The notes: generated by a model from the letters alone, not told the origin. Counted from the stretch's first letter, positions 7,562 through 17,914 are shown. The stretch: 64,000 nucleotides of DNA from Sphingomonas changnyeongensis (GCF_009913435.1 NZ_CP047895.1:2240501-2304500); one strand, 5' to 3'. A program made the numbers and translations.

Positions 7562-8848
7562 TCAGGCCTGCTGGTCGAGCCAGATCGTCCAGAACTTCGC
7601 GATTTCACCGCGCTGACCGGTCGCGACCTGGGCGAAAGCCTGGCGGGCCGCATCCTTCTGGCCAGCCCGGGCGAGCGCCATGCCGAGGCGCAGATTGGCG
7701 ACATTGGCATCAACGCCGCCCTTCTGGATCGCGAGGCGATACAGCTCGGCGGCCTTGGCGAACTCGCCATAACCGAAAAACGCATCGGCGGTGCTGAGCG
7801 CGATCTTGCCATTGGCGGCGGTCGCCGCGCTGCGCTCGGCGGCGGGCAGCGACTTCTTGTCCTCGGGCACGCGGCTGGCGGCAAGGTTGCCGATCTCGTT
7901 GATCGCCTTGCTCGACTTGTCGAAGCTGCCCTTGGCCAGGCCTTCCTTGACGACGCCGTCGGCCTCGCCGGGCAGACCGACCTTGTCGGCCAGCAGCGCA
8001 TATTCGAAATAGTCGCGCTCACCCGCGAGCGCCCCGGCCGCGCGCATCAGGCGCATCAGGTCGAGGTTGGTCTGGTCGTCCATCTTCTGGCTGTCGCCAT
8101 AGATGACCAGCGCCGAACGCCAGTTTTCAGCGGTCGGGTAATCGACGATCTGCATCCGCGTCCAGCGGGCGACCTGGTCCATCATCTTCGCGCTGTAGGC
8201 GACCGATGAGGCCCGGCTGTACCAGTCGGCCGGAGCCTTGCGGCCGGCTGCCTTTTCAGCCTTCACGGCTTCGTCGAGCACGGCCAGCCCCTCGACCGTC
8301 TGGTTGGTGCGGAAATGGCTTTCCGCCAGCAGCAGCTCGATGTCGTGGCTGGGCAGCCCCTGGGCGGTGACGGGGGCATAGCCGGCCTGGCGGGCCTGGG
8401 TCAGCCGCTGGATCGCGCCCGCAAAATCCTTGTCCTGATAGGCGAACTGACCGGCGAAAAACGCAAACCGGCCCAGATCCGGCGTCGCGCCCGCGGAGCC
8501 GGAGTTCAGGATGTCGTTGAGCGCTTCCTTCTGCAGCGGCCGGTCGCTGGTGCCGAGGCCGATCTGCAGCTTGAACTGGCCGAGGAAGAATTTGTCATCG
8601 GCCTCGGTCGCCCCGGTCTGGGCGGCGGGCAGCGCCGCCTTGGCAGCCGCGAAATCCTTCGCCTCGATCGCCTTTTGCAGCGGGCCGGCGGCGGCGCGGA
8701 ATTCCTTGCTCAGCTTGGGCGTGAACTTCGCTTCGCCCGCCGCTTCGGCCTTGCCCTTCTTCTGGGCCAGCGCCGGCTGGCCGGCCACGGCGCCCATGCC
8801 GATCGCGATTGCCGCGCCCAGCGCCAGTTTCGACACCAACTTCATCAT
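7562..8848 (-). CDS. Exported tetratricopeptide-repeat protein
   Basis: A 428-residue protein with a Sec signal peptide (LVSKLALGAAIAIGMGAVAG, cleavage after ALA near residue 28). Helical TPR-like repeats cover most of the remainder (for example FFGYGEFAKAAELYRLAIQK near the C-terminus). ATG 8848 (or the next codon, ATG 8845) follows a strong GGAGGAG. It is probably periplasmic. The family is common and uncharacterised in sphingomonads; TPRs suggest a protein-interaction scaffold. No operon partner: the neighbours are convergent (lrp) and divergent (yaaA). Confidence 0.8.
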   Translation of the reverse strand: MMKLVSKLALGAAIAIGMGAVAGQPALAQKKGKAEAAGEAKFTPKLSKEFRAAAGPLQKAIEAKDFAAAKAALPAAQTGATEADDKFFLGQFKLQIGLGTSDRPLQKEALNDILNSGSAGATPDLGRFAFFAGQFAYQDKDFAGAIQRLTQARQAGYAPVTAQGLPSHDIELLLAESHFRTNQTVEGLAVLDEAVKAEKAAGRKAPADWYSRASSVAYSAKMMDQVARWTRMQIVDYPTAENWRSALVIYGDSQKMDDQTNLDLMRLMRAAGALAGERDYFEYALLADKVGLPGEADGVVKEGLAKGSFDKSSKAINEIGNLAASRVPEDKKSLPAAERSAATAANGKIALSTADAFFGYGEFAKAAELYRLAIQKGGVDANVANLRLGMALARAGQKDAARQAFAQVATGQRGEIAKFWTIWLDQQA

Positions 8849-9010
8849 GATCTCCTCCAGAACCCTGTTCGCCGGGTTTCCCCCGTCTCGGGCGGATCGA
8901 TACCGTCCCGCCGCACCGCGAACAAGCAGCCACTTTCGCCCCCCGCCTGACCGCCGCGCAATGAACCTTGCTTGAACCCGGGGCCAAGCTTGGCTAACCG
9001 CACGCCCACG

Positions 9011-9766
9011 ATGATCGCGATCATTTCTCCGGCGAAAACGCTCGACTATAAAAAGCCGATCCCCGGCCTGCCGGTGACCGCGCCGCGCTATGCCGCCGAT
9101 GCGGCGCTGCTTGCGGGCGCGGCGGCGCGGCTGTCGCCGGAGCGGCTGTCGGCGCTGATGGGCATTTCGGACAATCTGGCGACGCTCAACGCCGAGCGGT
9201 TCCGCAACTTCGACACGCTGCCCGAGCGGCCGGCCATCTATGCCTTTGCCGGCGACGTCTATGCGGGGTTCGAGGCGCACAGCCTGGCGGAAGAGGCGAT
9301 CCTGTTCGCCCAGGATCATCTGCGCATCCTGTCGGGGCTTTACGGCCTGCTGCGCCCGCTCGACGCGATCCGGCCCTACCGGCTCGAAATGGGCACCAAA
9401 TGGGCGCCCGAGCGCGGCGATCTCTATGGCTATTGGGGCGACCGGGTCGGCGGGCTGCTGGCCACCGATCTCGACGCGCAGGATGACCGCGTGGTGATCA
9501 ACCTGGCCAGCCGCGAATATTGGCACGCGGTCGAGGCCGCCCCGCCGGCGGGCGCGCGCATCATCACCGTCGATTTCCGCGAACAGGGCCCGGCGGGCCT
9601 CAGGTTCAACAGCTTTGCCGCCAAGCGTGCGCGCGGGATGATGGCGCGCTTCATGTGCGAACACCGGCTGACCGAGGCCGAGGCACTCAAGGGCTTCGAC
9701 ACCGACGGCTACCGGTTCGACGGCGACGGATCGACCGACACGCTGTGGCGGTTCGTGCGGACATGA
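9011..9766 (+). CDS. yaaA: YaaA peroxide-stress protein
   Basis: A 251-residue protein of the DUF328/YaaA family, with the characteristic start MIAIISPAKTLDY and the conserved centre HLRILSGLYGLLRPLD followed by RLEMG and INLASREYW. In Escherichia coli YaaA limits free intracellular iron and DNA damage during peroxide stress; the cytoplasmic protein binds DNA. ATG 9011 matches the family start; an in-frame TTG at 8972 would add 13 atypical residues. The stop overlaps the start of the SDR gene by 4 bases, so the two are co-translated. Confidence 0.93.
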   Translation: MIAIISPAKTLDYKKPIPGLPVTAPRYAADAALLAGAAARLSPERLSALMGISDNLATLNAERFRNFDTLPERPAIYAFAGDVYAGFEAHSLAEEAILFAQDHLRILSGLYGLLRPLDAIRPYRLEMGTKWAPERGDLYGYWGDRVGGLLATDLDAQDDRVVINLASREYWHAVEAAPPAGARIITVDFREQGPAGLRFNSFAAKRARGMMARFMCEHRLTEAEALKGFDTDGYRFDGDGSTDTLWRFVRT

Positions 9767-10446
9767 GCCGCAGCGCGGTCGTCATCGGCGCGCGCGGCGG
9801 CATTGGCGGCGCGCTGGCGGCGGCGCTGGTCGAGGAAGGCCAGTTTGCAACCGTCCATGCGCTGGCGCGCCCCGACATCGACATCCTCGACGAAGCCAGC
9901 ATCGCTGCAGCAGCGGCACGCGTGGCTGCCGGCCCGCCGCCCGCGCTGGTGATCGTCGCCACCGGCCTGCTGCATTCGGCAACACGCGGGCCGGAAAAAA
10001 GCCTGAAGGAACTCGACGCCGCCTGGCTGACCGAGGTGATCGGCGTCAATGCGATCGGCCCGGCGCTGGTCGCCAAGCATTTCCTGCCGCTGCTGCCGCG
10101 AGGCGAGCGCACGGTGTTCGCCGCGCTGTCGGCGCGGGTGGGCAGCATTTCCGACAACCGGCTGGGCGGCTGGTATGGCTACCGCGCCGGCAAGGCGGCG
10201 CTCAACCAGCTGATCCGCACGCTGTCGGTTGAGATGAAGCGGCTGAACGACCGCGCGATCGTGATCGGCTTGCATCCGGGCACGGTCGACACCCGCCTGT
10301 CGCAGCCGTTCCAGAAGAATGTCGCCCCCGGCCAGCTGTTCGACGCGGAGCGCGCCGCCGTCCAGCTGCTCGACGTGATCGAGGGGCTGGGCGTCAAGGA
10401 CAGCGGCAATCTGATCGCCTGGGACGGGGTGACGATCACGCCCTAA
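9763..10446 (+). CDS. Short-chain dehydrogenase/reductase (CsgA/C-factor type)
   Basis: A 227-residue SDR. The N-terminal cofactor loop is VVIGARGGIGGALAAAL, a variant of the Gly-rich motif that fits NAD(P). The catalytic Ser lies in FAALSARVGS and the Tyr-x3-Lys in GWYGYRAGKAALNQ. The C-terminus carries LHPGTVDTRLSQPF, typical of the C-factor-like SDR subgroup. The substrate is unknown. It starts inside the yaaA stop (ATGA), suggesting a two-gene operon; a functional link to peroxide stress is not established. Confidence 0.85.
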   Translation: MSRSAVVIGARGGIGGALAAALVEEGQFATVHALARPDIDILDEASIAAAAARVAAGPPPALVIVATGLLHSATRGPEKSLKELDAAWLTEVIGVNAIGPALVAKHFLPLLPRGERTVFAALSARVGSISDNRLGGWYGYRAGKAALNQLIRTLSVEMKRLNDRAIVIGLHPGTVDTRLSQPFQKNVAPGQLFDAERAAVQLLDVIEGLGVKDSGNLIAWDGVTITP

Positions 10447-10622
10447 GCGCGCGCGCCGGCCTATGGCCGGGGCGGACCGGCCGGGGCTGACGGGACAAGC
10501 CTGTGGATAAGCCTGTGGGCCGGGTGCCGGCGGCGGCCTCAGGGACGGCGCGGGGGTGGCGTTCCCCCGCCACAGCCGCTAAGCCCAAGGGCAGGTTCCA
10601 CCATTTTTGAAAGCGCAACGCC

Positions 10623-13370
10623 TTGAGCAGCGACGACACCGTCATCGCCGAACCGTCCGACATTCGACCGATCAGCATCGTCGATGAAATGAAGTCGAGC
10701 TATCTCGACTATGCGATGTCGGTGATCGTGGCCCGTGCGCTGCCCGATGTGCGCGACGGGCTGAAGCCCGTTCACCGCCGCATCCTCTATGCCTGCCAGG
10801 AAGCGGGCTATGTCGCGGGCAAGCCTTATCGCAAGTGCAGCCGCATCGTCGGCGACGTCATGGGTAAATATCACCCGCATGGCGACGCCGCGATCTACCT
10901 GACCCTCGCGCGCATGGCGCAGGACTGGTCGATGCGGGTGACGCTGATCGACGGCCAGGGCAATTTCGGGTCGATGGACCCCGATGAACCGGCGGCGATG
11001 CGCTATACCGAAGCGCGTCTCGCCAAAGTCGCGGGCAGCCTGCTTGAGGATCTCGACAAGGACACCGTCGATTTCCAGCCCAACTATGACGCGTCGGAAC
11101 GCGAGCCGCAGGTGCTGCCGGCGCGGTTCCCGAACCTGCTCGTCAACGGCGCGGGCGGCATCGCGGTCGGCATGGCGACCAACATTCCGCCGCACAATCT
11201 GGGCGAGGTCATCCGCGCCTGCCTTGCCTATATCGACAATCCGGCGATCAGCCTGGAAGAGCTGATGGCGATCGTGCCGGGGCCGGATTTCCCGACCGGG
11301 GCGATCATCCTTGGTCAGGCGGGGGCGCGCGCCGCCTATCAGCAGGGTCGCGGGTCGGTCATCGTCCGGTCGCGCCACGAGATCGAGGAAGGCCGGGGCG
11401 ACCGGCGCTCGATCGTGCTCACCGAAATTCCCTATCAGCAGGGCAAGAATGCGCTGGTCGAGCGGATCGCCGAAGCAGCCAAGGACAAGCGGATCGAGGG
11501 CATTGCCGACATCCGCGACGAATCCAACCGCATGGGCGTGCGCATCGTCATCGACCTGAAGCGCGACGCGACGCCCGAAGTGGTACTCAACCAGCTGTGG
11601 CGGCACACCCCGGCGCAGCAGAGCTTTGCCGCCAACATGCTCGCCATTCGCGGCGGCCGGCCCGAGCTGCTGACGCTGCGCGAGATCATCCAGAGCTTCA
11701 TCCAGTTCCGCGAGGAGGTGATCACCCGCCGCTCGAAGTTCGAACTGGCAAAGGCGCGCGAACGTGCGCACCTGTTGCTCGGCCTTGTCATCGCGGTCAC
11801 CAATCTTGACGAGGTGGTGCGGATCATCCGTGGTTCGGCCAGCCCCGCCGAGGCGCGCGCCGCGCTTCTCGCGCGCGACTGGCCGGTCGCTGAAATCGCC
11901 CCCTATATCCGGCTGGTCGAGGCGATCGACCATGAGGTGGAGGGCGACACCTACCGCATGTCCGAAGCGCAGGTGCGCGCGATCCTCGATCTGCGCCTGC
12001 ACCGTCTGACCGCGCTCGGCCGCGACGAGATCGGCGACGAGCTGAAGCAGCTCGCCGCCAATATCGGCGAGCTGCTGGCGATCCTCGCCGACCGGGTGAA
12101 GCTCTATGCGGTGATGCGCACCGAGCTGGAAGCGGTCGCCGCCGAGTTCGCGACGCCGCGCCGCACGCAGATCGCCCCCGCCGCCGACGGCATCGAGGAC
12201 GAGGACCTGATCGAGCGCGAGGACATGGTCGTCACCGTGACCCTGGGCGGCTATATCAAGCGCACGCCGCTCGATGCGTTCCGCGCCCAGAAGCGCGGCG
12301 GCAAGGGCCGGGCCGGCATGGCCACCAAGGACGAGGATGCGATCACCAACCTGTTCGTCACCTCGACGCACACGCCGGTGCTGTTCTTCTCCAATCTCGG
12401 CCGGGTGTACCGGATGAAGGTGTGGCGCCTGCCCGAAGGCGGGCCGAGCACGCGCGGGCGGCCGATGATCAACCTGCTGCCGCTGGCAGAGGGCGAGACG
12501 ATCGCCACCGTGCTGCCGCTGCCGGAGGACGAGGCCGAATGGGGCCGGCTGCACGTGATGTTCGCGACCGCGCGGGGCAGCGTGCGCCGCAACAGCATGG
12601 ATGCGTTCGCCAACATCCCGTCCAACGGCAAGATCGCGATGAAGTTCGAGGGCGAGGACGCCGATGACCGGCTGATCGGTGTCGCGCTGCTCGAGGAAGG
12701 CGATGACGTGCTGCTGGCGACCCAGTCCGGCAAGGCGATCCGCTTTGCCGCCGACGAGGTGCGCGAGTTCCAGAGCCGGTCGTCGACCGGGGTGCGCGGC
12801 ATCACGCTCAAACCCGGCGACGAGGTGATGTCGCTGTCGACGCTGCACCGCGTCGGCGTGGCCGATCAGGACGAGCGCGAGGATTATCTGCGCCACGCGC
12901 CGTGGAAGGGCGAAGACCCCGACCGCGCGCCGCGGCGGATGGACGATGCGCGCTATGCCGAACTGGTCGCGCGCGAACAGTTCGTGCTCACCGTCTGCGC
13001 CAATGGCTATGGCAAGCTGTCGAGCGCCTATGAATATCGGCGCACCGGCCGCGGCGGCCAGGGTATCGTCAACATCGACAATATCGAACGCAACGGCCCG
13101 GTGGTCGCCAGCTTCCCGGCCACGACCGCGCACCAGATCATCCTGGTGACCGATCAGGCGAAGATGATCCGCATCCCGCTCGACAGCCTCAGGGTGATCG
13201 GGCGCGGCAGCGCCGGCGTCAGGCTGTTCGACGTCGCCGCCGACGAACATGTGGTCGGCGCGGCGCGGATCGAGGAAAGCGACGAGCCGGAAGACACCGC
13301 AGACGCGGGTGCTGCCGAAGGCGCCGCCGGACCGGACGGGGCGCAGGACGGGACGGGCGGCGACGCGTGA
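10623..13370 (+). CDS. gyrA: DNA gyrase subunit A
   Basis: A 915-residue type II topoisomerase A subunit: breakage-reunion domain with the catalytic Tyr in [12 protein letters not shown], then a C-terminal beta-pinwheel with the GyrA box variant QKRGGKG (about residue 558), which separates it from ParC. TTG 10623 is chosen because an in-frame TGA lies 15 bases upstream (10608) and the next ATG would delete conserved residues. The quinolone-determining region reads [17 protein letters not shown]: Ala at residue 89 and Leu at residue 93 stand where E. coli has Ser83 and Asp87. The C-terminal tail is acidic, as in many gyrases. It works with GyrB, not in this window, to introduce negative supercoils. 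Confidence 0.95.
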   Translation: MSSDDTVIAEPSDIRPISIVDEMKSSYLDYAMSVIVARALPDVRDGLKPVHRRILYACQEAGYVAGKPYRKCSRIVGDVMGKYHPHGDAAIYLTLARMAQDWSMRVTLIDGQGNFGSMDPDEPAAMRYTEARLAKVAGSLLEDLDKDTVDFQPNYDASEREPQVLPARFPNLLVNGAGGIAVGMATNIPPHNLGEVIRACLAYIDNPAISLEELMAIVPGPDFPTGAIILGQAGARAAYQQGRGSVIVRSRHEIEEGRGDRRSIVLTEIPYQQGKNALVERIAEAAKDKRIEGIADIRDESNRMGVRIVIDLKRDATPEVVLNQLWRHTPAQQSFAANMLAIRGGRPELLTLREIIQSFIQFREEVITRRSKFELAKARERAHLLLGLVIAVTNLDEVVRIIRGSASPAEARAALLARDWPVAEIAPYIRLVEAIDHEVEGDTYRMSEAQVRAILDLRLHRLTALGRDEIGDELKQLAANIGELLAILADRVKLYAVMRTELEAVAAEFATPRRTQIAPAADGIEDEDLIEREDMVVTVTLGGYIKRTPLDAFRAQKRGGKGRAGMATKDEDAITNLFVTSTHTPVLFFSNLGRVYRMKVWRLPEGGPSTRGRPMINLLPLAEGETIATVLPLPEDEAEWGRLHVMFATARGSVRRNSMDAFANIPSNGKIAMKFEGEDADDRLIGVALLEEGDDVLLATQSGKAIRFAADEVREFQSRSSTGVRGITLKPGDEVMSLSTLHRVGVADQDEREDYLRHAPWKGEDPDRAPRRMDDARYAELVAREQFVLTVCANGYGKLSSAYEYRRTGRGGQGIVNIDNIERNGPVVASFPATTAHQIILVTDQAKMIRIPLDSLRVIGRGSAGVRLFDVAADEHVVGAARIEESDEPEDTADAGAAEGAAGPDGAQDGTGGDA

Positions 13371-14350
13371 TGCGGCGCCGCAGCACCGCCCCGGCAGGGC
13401 TTGCCGCCCTGATGCCGGCAGTGCTGCTGCTTCTCGCCGCGCCGCTGCGGGCGCAGACGCCGGCACCGGCGGCACCAGCACAGGCAGCCCCGGCCCCAGC
13501 CGACGACATCATCGTGTCCGCCCGGCTGTCGGGCGCACCAATCTGGACCGCGACCCGCGACGGGCGCAGGCTGGTGCTGGTCGGCGCGCTGGAGCCGGTG
13601 CCCAAGGGGCTGGACTGGAATGTCGTGCCGCTCGAACAGGCGGCGGCCCGCGCGGACCGGGTGCTCTATCCGGTCAGCGCGTCCTTTTCGGTCGGCGATG
13701 TGTTCCGCCTGCTGTTTCGCGGCGGCAAGATCACCGATCTGCCCAAAGGCCGGACGATCGCGGACTATCTGCCCCCGCCGCTGATGGCCCGGCTGGAACG
13801 GGTGATGGCGGCGGAAAAATCGGATGAATGGCGCCGCAAAAGCCCCGTCATCCTCGCCTTCCGCCTGCTTGGCCGCCATGCCGGGCTGGCGCGCGGCGGA
13901 CGGTCGATCCGCGACGTCGTGGCCGATTCCGCCCGCCGCGCGGGCGTGCCGGGGCGCAGCATCGGCACGGTGCGCGGCAAAGAGGTGATCGACAATCTGA
14001 TGGCGCAGGATCCGGCCGCCTATCGCGACTGCATGGCCGCGAGCATCGCGGCGGCCGAGGCCGGGCGTGACGCCGCCGCTGACCGCGCCGATGCCTGGCG
14101 CGCGCGCGACATCCCTGCCCTGCTTGCCGATCCGCTCGACACCGCGCTCAGCCGCTGCTGGCCCTGGGCGGATCCGGCCATCGGTCCAAGGCTCAAGCGC
14201 AACTGGACCGACGCGCTCGACACCGCGCTGGCCGCCCCTGGCACGACCCTGGCCGTGGCACCTGCCCGGCTTGCCGCCGAACCGGGGGGGCTGCTCGACC
14301 GGCTGGCAGCTGCAGGCTATGCGGTCGACGGGCCGCGCTGGCGCGACTGA
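13370..14350 (+). CDS. Exported TraB/GumN-family protein
   Basis: A 326-residue protein with a Sec signal peptide (LAALMPAVLLLLAAPLRAQ, cleavage near residue 29) and an Ala/Pro spacer. The body has TraB/GumN features: GAPIWTATRDGRRLVLVGAL at the N-terminus, a central GRTIADYLPPPLMARLE, and a helical second half. Distant relatives include GumN of xanthan clusters and TraB/TIKI metalloprotease-like proteins, but the Gly-x-x-His motifs of TIKI are not clear here. ATG 13370 shares its A with the gyrA stop, so it is probably translated with gyrA. The function is unknown. Confidence 0.7.
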   Translation: MRRRSTAPAGLAALMPAVLLLLAAPLRAQTPAPAAPAQAAPAPADDIIVSARLSGAPIWTATRDGRRLVLVGALEPVPKGLDWNVVPLEQAAARADRVLYPVSASFSVGDVFRLLFRGGKITDLPKGRTIADYLPPPLMARLERVMAAEKSDEWRRKSPVILAFRLLGRHAGLARGGRSIRDVVADSARRAGVPGRSIGTVRGKEVIDNLMAQDPAAYRDCMAASIAAAEAGRDAAADRADAWRARDIPALLADPLDTALSRCWPWADPAIGPRLKRNWTDALDTALAAPGTTLAVAPARLAAEPGGLLDRLAAAGYAVDGPRWRD

Positions 14351-14369
14351 CGCGGGCCGGGCCGGCCGG

Positions 14370-15050
14370 TCAGCCCAGCTTGCGGCCCACCCAGACGACG
14401 CGGCCGATGATGTTGATGTCTTCAGCCGGGCAGTCCGGCCAGGACGGATAGGCGGGATTGTCGCTGCGCACGGCAACGCGGCCGCCGACCGGGTTGAGCG
14501 CCAGCCGCTTGACCATCAGCGCATCTTCGAGCCTGAGCACATAGACGCCGTCGCGCAGGCGCTCGGCCCCGTCGCTGCGGTCGATCATGATGTCGTCGCC
14601 GTCCGCCAGCGTCGGCTGCATCGAATCTCCCTGCACGCGGATGATCGACAGCCGCTCGGCCGGCGCGCGCGTCAGCCGGCGCAGCCAGGCGCGGTCGAAG
14701 CTCATCGGATACAGCGGCTGTTCGCGGTCGATCACCGCCCCCGCCCCTGCCGATGCCCCGATATCGAGCCGGGCGATGGGCAGCAGCCGTTCGGCACCGG
14801 TTTGCATCGCGCCGCTGGCATCGGCCGCGCCCAGCACCGTCTCGCTGACGCCGAAATAACGGGCGAGCGTGCGGCGATCATCGCCGTCCAGCTTGCGCGG
14901 CACGCCGCGCTTGATGAACTGCTGGATATAGGCGGCGTTGCGGCCGATCAGGCGGGAAATGCCGGCATAGTCCTCGCCACGGGAGCGGATCAGGCGGTCC
15001 AGCTCGGCACGCGGATCAATGCTGGTCATATCCTCATCTATCATAGGCAT
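14370..15050 (-). CDS. XRE/S24 LexA-like transcriptional regulator
   Basis: About 226 residues. The N-terminal half is a helix-turn-helix (YAGISRLIGRNAAYIQQFIK); the C-terminal half is a Peptidase S24/LexA-like domain with the catalytic Ser in IIRVQGDSMQPTLADGDDIM and the Lys in ALMVKRLAL. An Ala-Gly pair in ASAGAGAVID could be the self-cleavage site. Such proteins are phage-repressor-like, and some respond to RecA. In sphingomonads a chromosomal copy of this kind is common. The start is uncertain: ATG 15050, 15044 and 15029 are all in frame, and 15029 gives the most typical N-terminus (MTSIDPRAELDRLI). It is divergent from the TonB receptor gene. Confidence 0.75.
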   Translation of the reverse strand: MPMIDEDMTSIDPRAELDRLIRSRGEDYAGISRLIGRNAAYIQQFIKRGVPRKLDGDDRRTLARYFGVSETVLGAADASGAMQTGAERLLPIARLDIGASAGAGAVIDREQPLYPMSFDRAWLRRLTRAPAERLSIIRVQGDSMQPTLADGDDIMIDRSDGAERLRDGVYVLRLEDALMVKRLALNPVGGRVAVRSDNPAYPSWPDCPAEDINIIGRVVWVGRKLG

Positions 15051-15400
15051 TACCCTATACCAACAGGGTTTTGACGATCCATGCCCTGATCGGGGGACCG
15101 CGCGCACATGCCGGGGAGTCGCGCCCAGAATAGCCATTTTGCGCACCTCTGTCCGCCTGTCGCGTCCAGAGTCGAGCCATTCGCGCCCCGCCTCCGCCGG
15201 TCGGTGCCGGATCCGATCTTTCTGCCGTGCCGGTGCCGCCCGACCCACAAATGGTTAACCGAACGTCCAGTGTGACTGCGATGTCACAATATTGGTTAAA
15301 CTTACCGCTTCCGCATTCTGAATCGCCCCCGCGCCCCCGGCGCCGCTCCCCGCCTTTCTATGATGCCAGGAGTTTTGACAGCCTGAGGCAGGATTTTGGA
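15051..15400. other. Intergenic region between divergent S24 regulator and TonB receptor genes
   Basis: About 350 bases without a supported gene; it must hold both divergent promoters. It contains the dyad at 15271-15288 and two copies of TGGTTAA (around 15252 and 15293) flanking that dyad. No riboswitch-like structure, such as a cobalamin box, was seen. AT content rises near 15285-15310, where a promoter for the receptor is likely. Confidence 0.5.
15271..15288. promoter_or_regulatory. Palindromic operator upstream of TonB receptor
   Basis: TGTGAC and GTCACA form a perfect 6-bp dyad around a 6-base spacer, about 115 bases before the receptor start. The half-sites resemble CRP/FNR-family TGTGA/TCACA, but the spacing between those pentamers is 8 instead of 6. 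The regulator is unknown; the divergently encoded S24-type protein is another candidate. Confidence 0.4.
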
Positions 15401-17914
15401 ATGAAGACGACGGTTTGGTTGGCATCGGTGGCAATCGGCTCGCTCATGGTGCCGGTCACGGGTGCCCTGGCGGCGGCCGACACGGCATTAGCCCACAGCG
15501 AGGCTTCCGAAGCTGCGGAGCCGCAGGATGCCAAGAATGCGCCGCCGGCCGAGATTTTCTCCACCGGCGTTGCCAAGGGCCGCGACCGGCTGGACAGCGC
15601 CACCTCGACCAGCTCGCTGCGCGCGACCGAGATCGAGAAGTTCGGCGCCCGTTCGCTCGCCGAAGTGTTCCGCAACATCCCCGGCATCCGCGCCGAAGCG
15701 ATCGGCGAGGGCCTGGGCAACTACACGATCCGCGGCCTGCCGCTCGCCTCGAGCGGTTCGAAGTGGCTCAACTTCCAGGAAGACGGCCTTCCGGTCGTCG
15801 AGTTTGGCGACCTTAATCTGTTGACGCCTGACTCGCTGATGCGCTTCGACCTCAATGTCGGCCAGATCGAGACCATCCGTGGCGGTTCGGCCTCGACCTT
15901 CGCGTCCAACTCGCCGGGCGGGGTGATCAACCTCATCTCCAAGACCGGCGATGTCGAAGGCGGCGCGCTGCAGGCCTCGACCGGCATCGACTATCAGGAT
16001 TACCGCGTCGACTTCTCCTATGGCGCGCGCCTCAGCGAAACCGTCCGCTTCCATGTCGGCGGCTATTACCGCGAGGGCGAAGGCCCGCGTGACAATGGCT
16101 TCACCGCCTATCGCGGCGGCCAGATCAAGTTCAACATCACCAAGGACCTGCCGACCGGCTATATCCGCCTGTACGGTAAGTATCTGAGCGACCGCACCCC
16201 GCTTTACCAGGGCGTGCCGATCGCGGTGACCGGCACCAACGAGGATCCGCGCTATTCGAACGTCGCGGGCTTCGACGCGTCGCGCGACGTGCTCCAGGGT
16301 CGCAACATCAGCAACTATGTGATCCCGAACGGCCAGAACAACCTCACCCGGTTCGACGCGCGCCAGGGCATCAACCCGACCGTCAAGTCGATCGGCCTTG
16401 AGGCGCAGTTCGACGTCGGCGACTGGACCATCACCGAACGCTTCCGTTATTCCGACATCGGCGGCAGCGTGCAGATCGCTCTGCCGCTGGCGACGGCGCC
16501 GGCCCCGCTGCTGATGGGCGCACTCGGCGCGCCGGGGGGCCGCCTGCGCTATGCCAATGGCGACCGCGCCGGCCAGCTGGTCGCAAACCCCGCGACGATC
16601 AACGGCAACGGCCTGCTGGTCAACAACATGCTCTTCAACACCCAGATGAAGAACATGGACAACATCACCAACGACCTGCGCGCCAGCCGCGTGTGGAAGG
16701 CCGGTGCTGGAGAGCTGACAACGACCGTTGGTCTCTACACGTCGCGCCAGTCGGTGTTCAACGACTTCCTGGGTTCGAGCATCATCAATGATGTGCGTGG
16801 CGGTGGCAACACGGCGCTGGTCGACCTGATCACCGCCGGCGGAACCCAGCTGACCCAGGGCGGTTTCTTCAACTTCAACGGCACGGTCGCGGCAAGCTTT
16901 GATGCGGACTATCAGGTCCTCGCGCCCTATGCCTCGGTCAACTACAAGGTCGGCAAGTTCTCGTTCGGCGGCAGTGTCCGCTTCGATCGCGGCAATGTCG
17001 AGGGCCAGGCCTTTGGCTACACGATCGGTGCGACCAACCTGCCGACCCGCCCCGTCGACATCAACCGCGACGGGACGATTTCGCCGGCCGAAACCCGCAC
17101 CACGCGGTTTGACTTCAATGCCCCGTCGCTGGTCGACTATAACTACAACTATGTCAGCTATTCGGCGAGCGTGAACTACCGCGCGTCGGACTCGCTGGCT
17201 GCCTTTGCCCGCTACAGCCGCGGTGGCCGTGCGGCGGCTGACCGCATCCTGCTGACCCCGGCGATCAATCCGGTGACCGGCCGACTGGCGGCGGGCGAGG
17301 ACGGCTATGACGCCGTCACCCAGACCGAGCTGGGCCTGAAGTTCCGCAAGTCGAACGTCACGCTGAACGTCACCGGCTTCCTTGCCGACACCAGCGAGAG
17401 CAACCTGCAGGTGACCTCGAACGCGGCAGGCGACACCATCGCGGTGCTGCTTGCCCGCGATTACCGGGCCTATGGTCTGGAGTTTGAAGGTGCGGTCACC
17501 TTCGGCGGGTTCAGCCTGACGGCCGGTGCCACCTACACTAAGGCGGAAATCCGCGCCGACCGCACCCAGCCGCAGTTCGTCGGCAACACCCCGCGCCGTC
17601 AGCCGCACCTGATCTTCCAGGCGACGCCGCAGTACAGCACCGATCTGTTCACGGTCGGCGTCAATGTGGTCGGTCACACCGACAGCTACACCCAGGACCA
17701 GAACCAGCTGCGCCTGCCGGGCTTCACCATCGTGAGCCCCTTCCTGCAGGTGCGGCCGGCCGACCGGGTGACGGTGATGCTCAACGTCAACAATGTGTTC
17801 GACACCATGGGCATCGTCGAAATCTCGCAGGGCGCGCTACCGGCCACCGGCGTCGTGACCGGGCGAACGATCAACCCGCGCACCGTCTCGGCCGCGGTCC
17901 GGTTCAACTTCTGA
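15401..17914 (+). CDS. TonB-dependent outer-membrane receptor
   Basis: An 837-residue receptor with a Sec signal (LASVAIGSLMVPVTGALAA), plug domain (EVFRNIPGIRAEAIGEGLGN, IRGLPLASSGS, then IETIRGGSASTFASNSPGG near residues 165-185) and a 22-strand-type barrel ending VRFNF with terminal Phe. The start is ATG 15401. Plug and barrel are complete, so it should import a large ligand across the outer membrane using TonB-ExbBD (not in the window). The gene is followed by a strong terminator and then by genes for a TbpB-like lipoprotein and a Slam protein, which suggests it is the transport half of a receptor/lipoprotein pair. The ligand cannot be read from the sequence. Its 3' end is duplicated as a relic at 26304. 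Confidence 0.92.
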   Translation: MKTTVWLASVAIGSLMVPVTGALAAADTALAHSEASEAAEPQDAKNAPPAEIFSTGVAKGRDRLDSATSTSSLRATEIEKFGARSLAEVFRNIPGIRAEAIGEGLGNYTIRGLPLASSGSKWLNFQEDGLPVVEFGDLNLLTPDSLMRFDLNVGQIETIRGGSASTFASNSPGGVINLISKTGDVEGGALQASTGIDYQDYRVDFSYGARLSETVRFHVGGYYREGEGPRDNGFTAYRGGQIKFNITKDLPTGYIRLYGKYLSDRTPLYQGVPIAVTGTNEDPRYSNVAGFDASRDVLQGRNISNYVIPNGQNNLTRFDARQGINPTVKSIGLEAQFDVGDWTITERFRYSDIGGSVQIALPLATAPAPLLMGALGAPGGRLRYANGDRAGQLVANPATINGNGLLVNNMLFNTQMKNMDNITNDLRASRVWKAGAGELTTTVGLYTSRQSVFNDFLGSSIINDVRGGGNTALVDLITAGGTQLTQGGFFNFNGTVAASFDADYQVLAPYASVNYKVGKFSFGGSVRFDRGNVEGQAFGYTIGATNLPTRPVDINRDGTISPAETRTTRFDFNAPSLVDYNYNYVSYSASVNYRASDSLAAFARYSRGGRAAADRILLTPAINPVTGRLAAGEDGYDAVTQTELGLKFRKSNVTLNVTGFLADTSESNLQVTSNAAGDTIAVLLARDYRAYGLEFEGAVTFGGFSLTAGATYTKAEIRADRTQPQFVGNTPRRQPHLIFQATPQYSTDLFTVGVNVVGHTDSYTQDQNQLRLPGFTIVSPFLQVRPADRVTVMLNVNNVFDTMGIVEISQGALPATGVVTGRTINPRTVSAAVRFNF

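Noticed and set aside
8972..9010. Upstream TTG start for yaaA
   Set aside because: The conserved family start is MIAIISPAKT at 9011; the extra residues are not typical.
10539..13481. 980-residue minus-strand ORF opposite gyrA
   Set aside because: It lies fully opposite the clearly conserved gyrA and has no recognisable domain; long antisense frames are expected in G+C-rich coding DNA.
15271..15288. Canonical CRP site
   Set aside because: The TGTGA/TCACA pentamers are 8 bases apart instead of 6; kept only as an unassigned dyad.
15488..17677. 729-residue minus-strand ORF opposite the first TonB receptor
   Set aside because: Antisense shadow without any recognisable motif.
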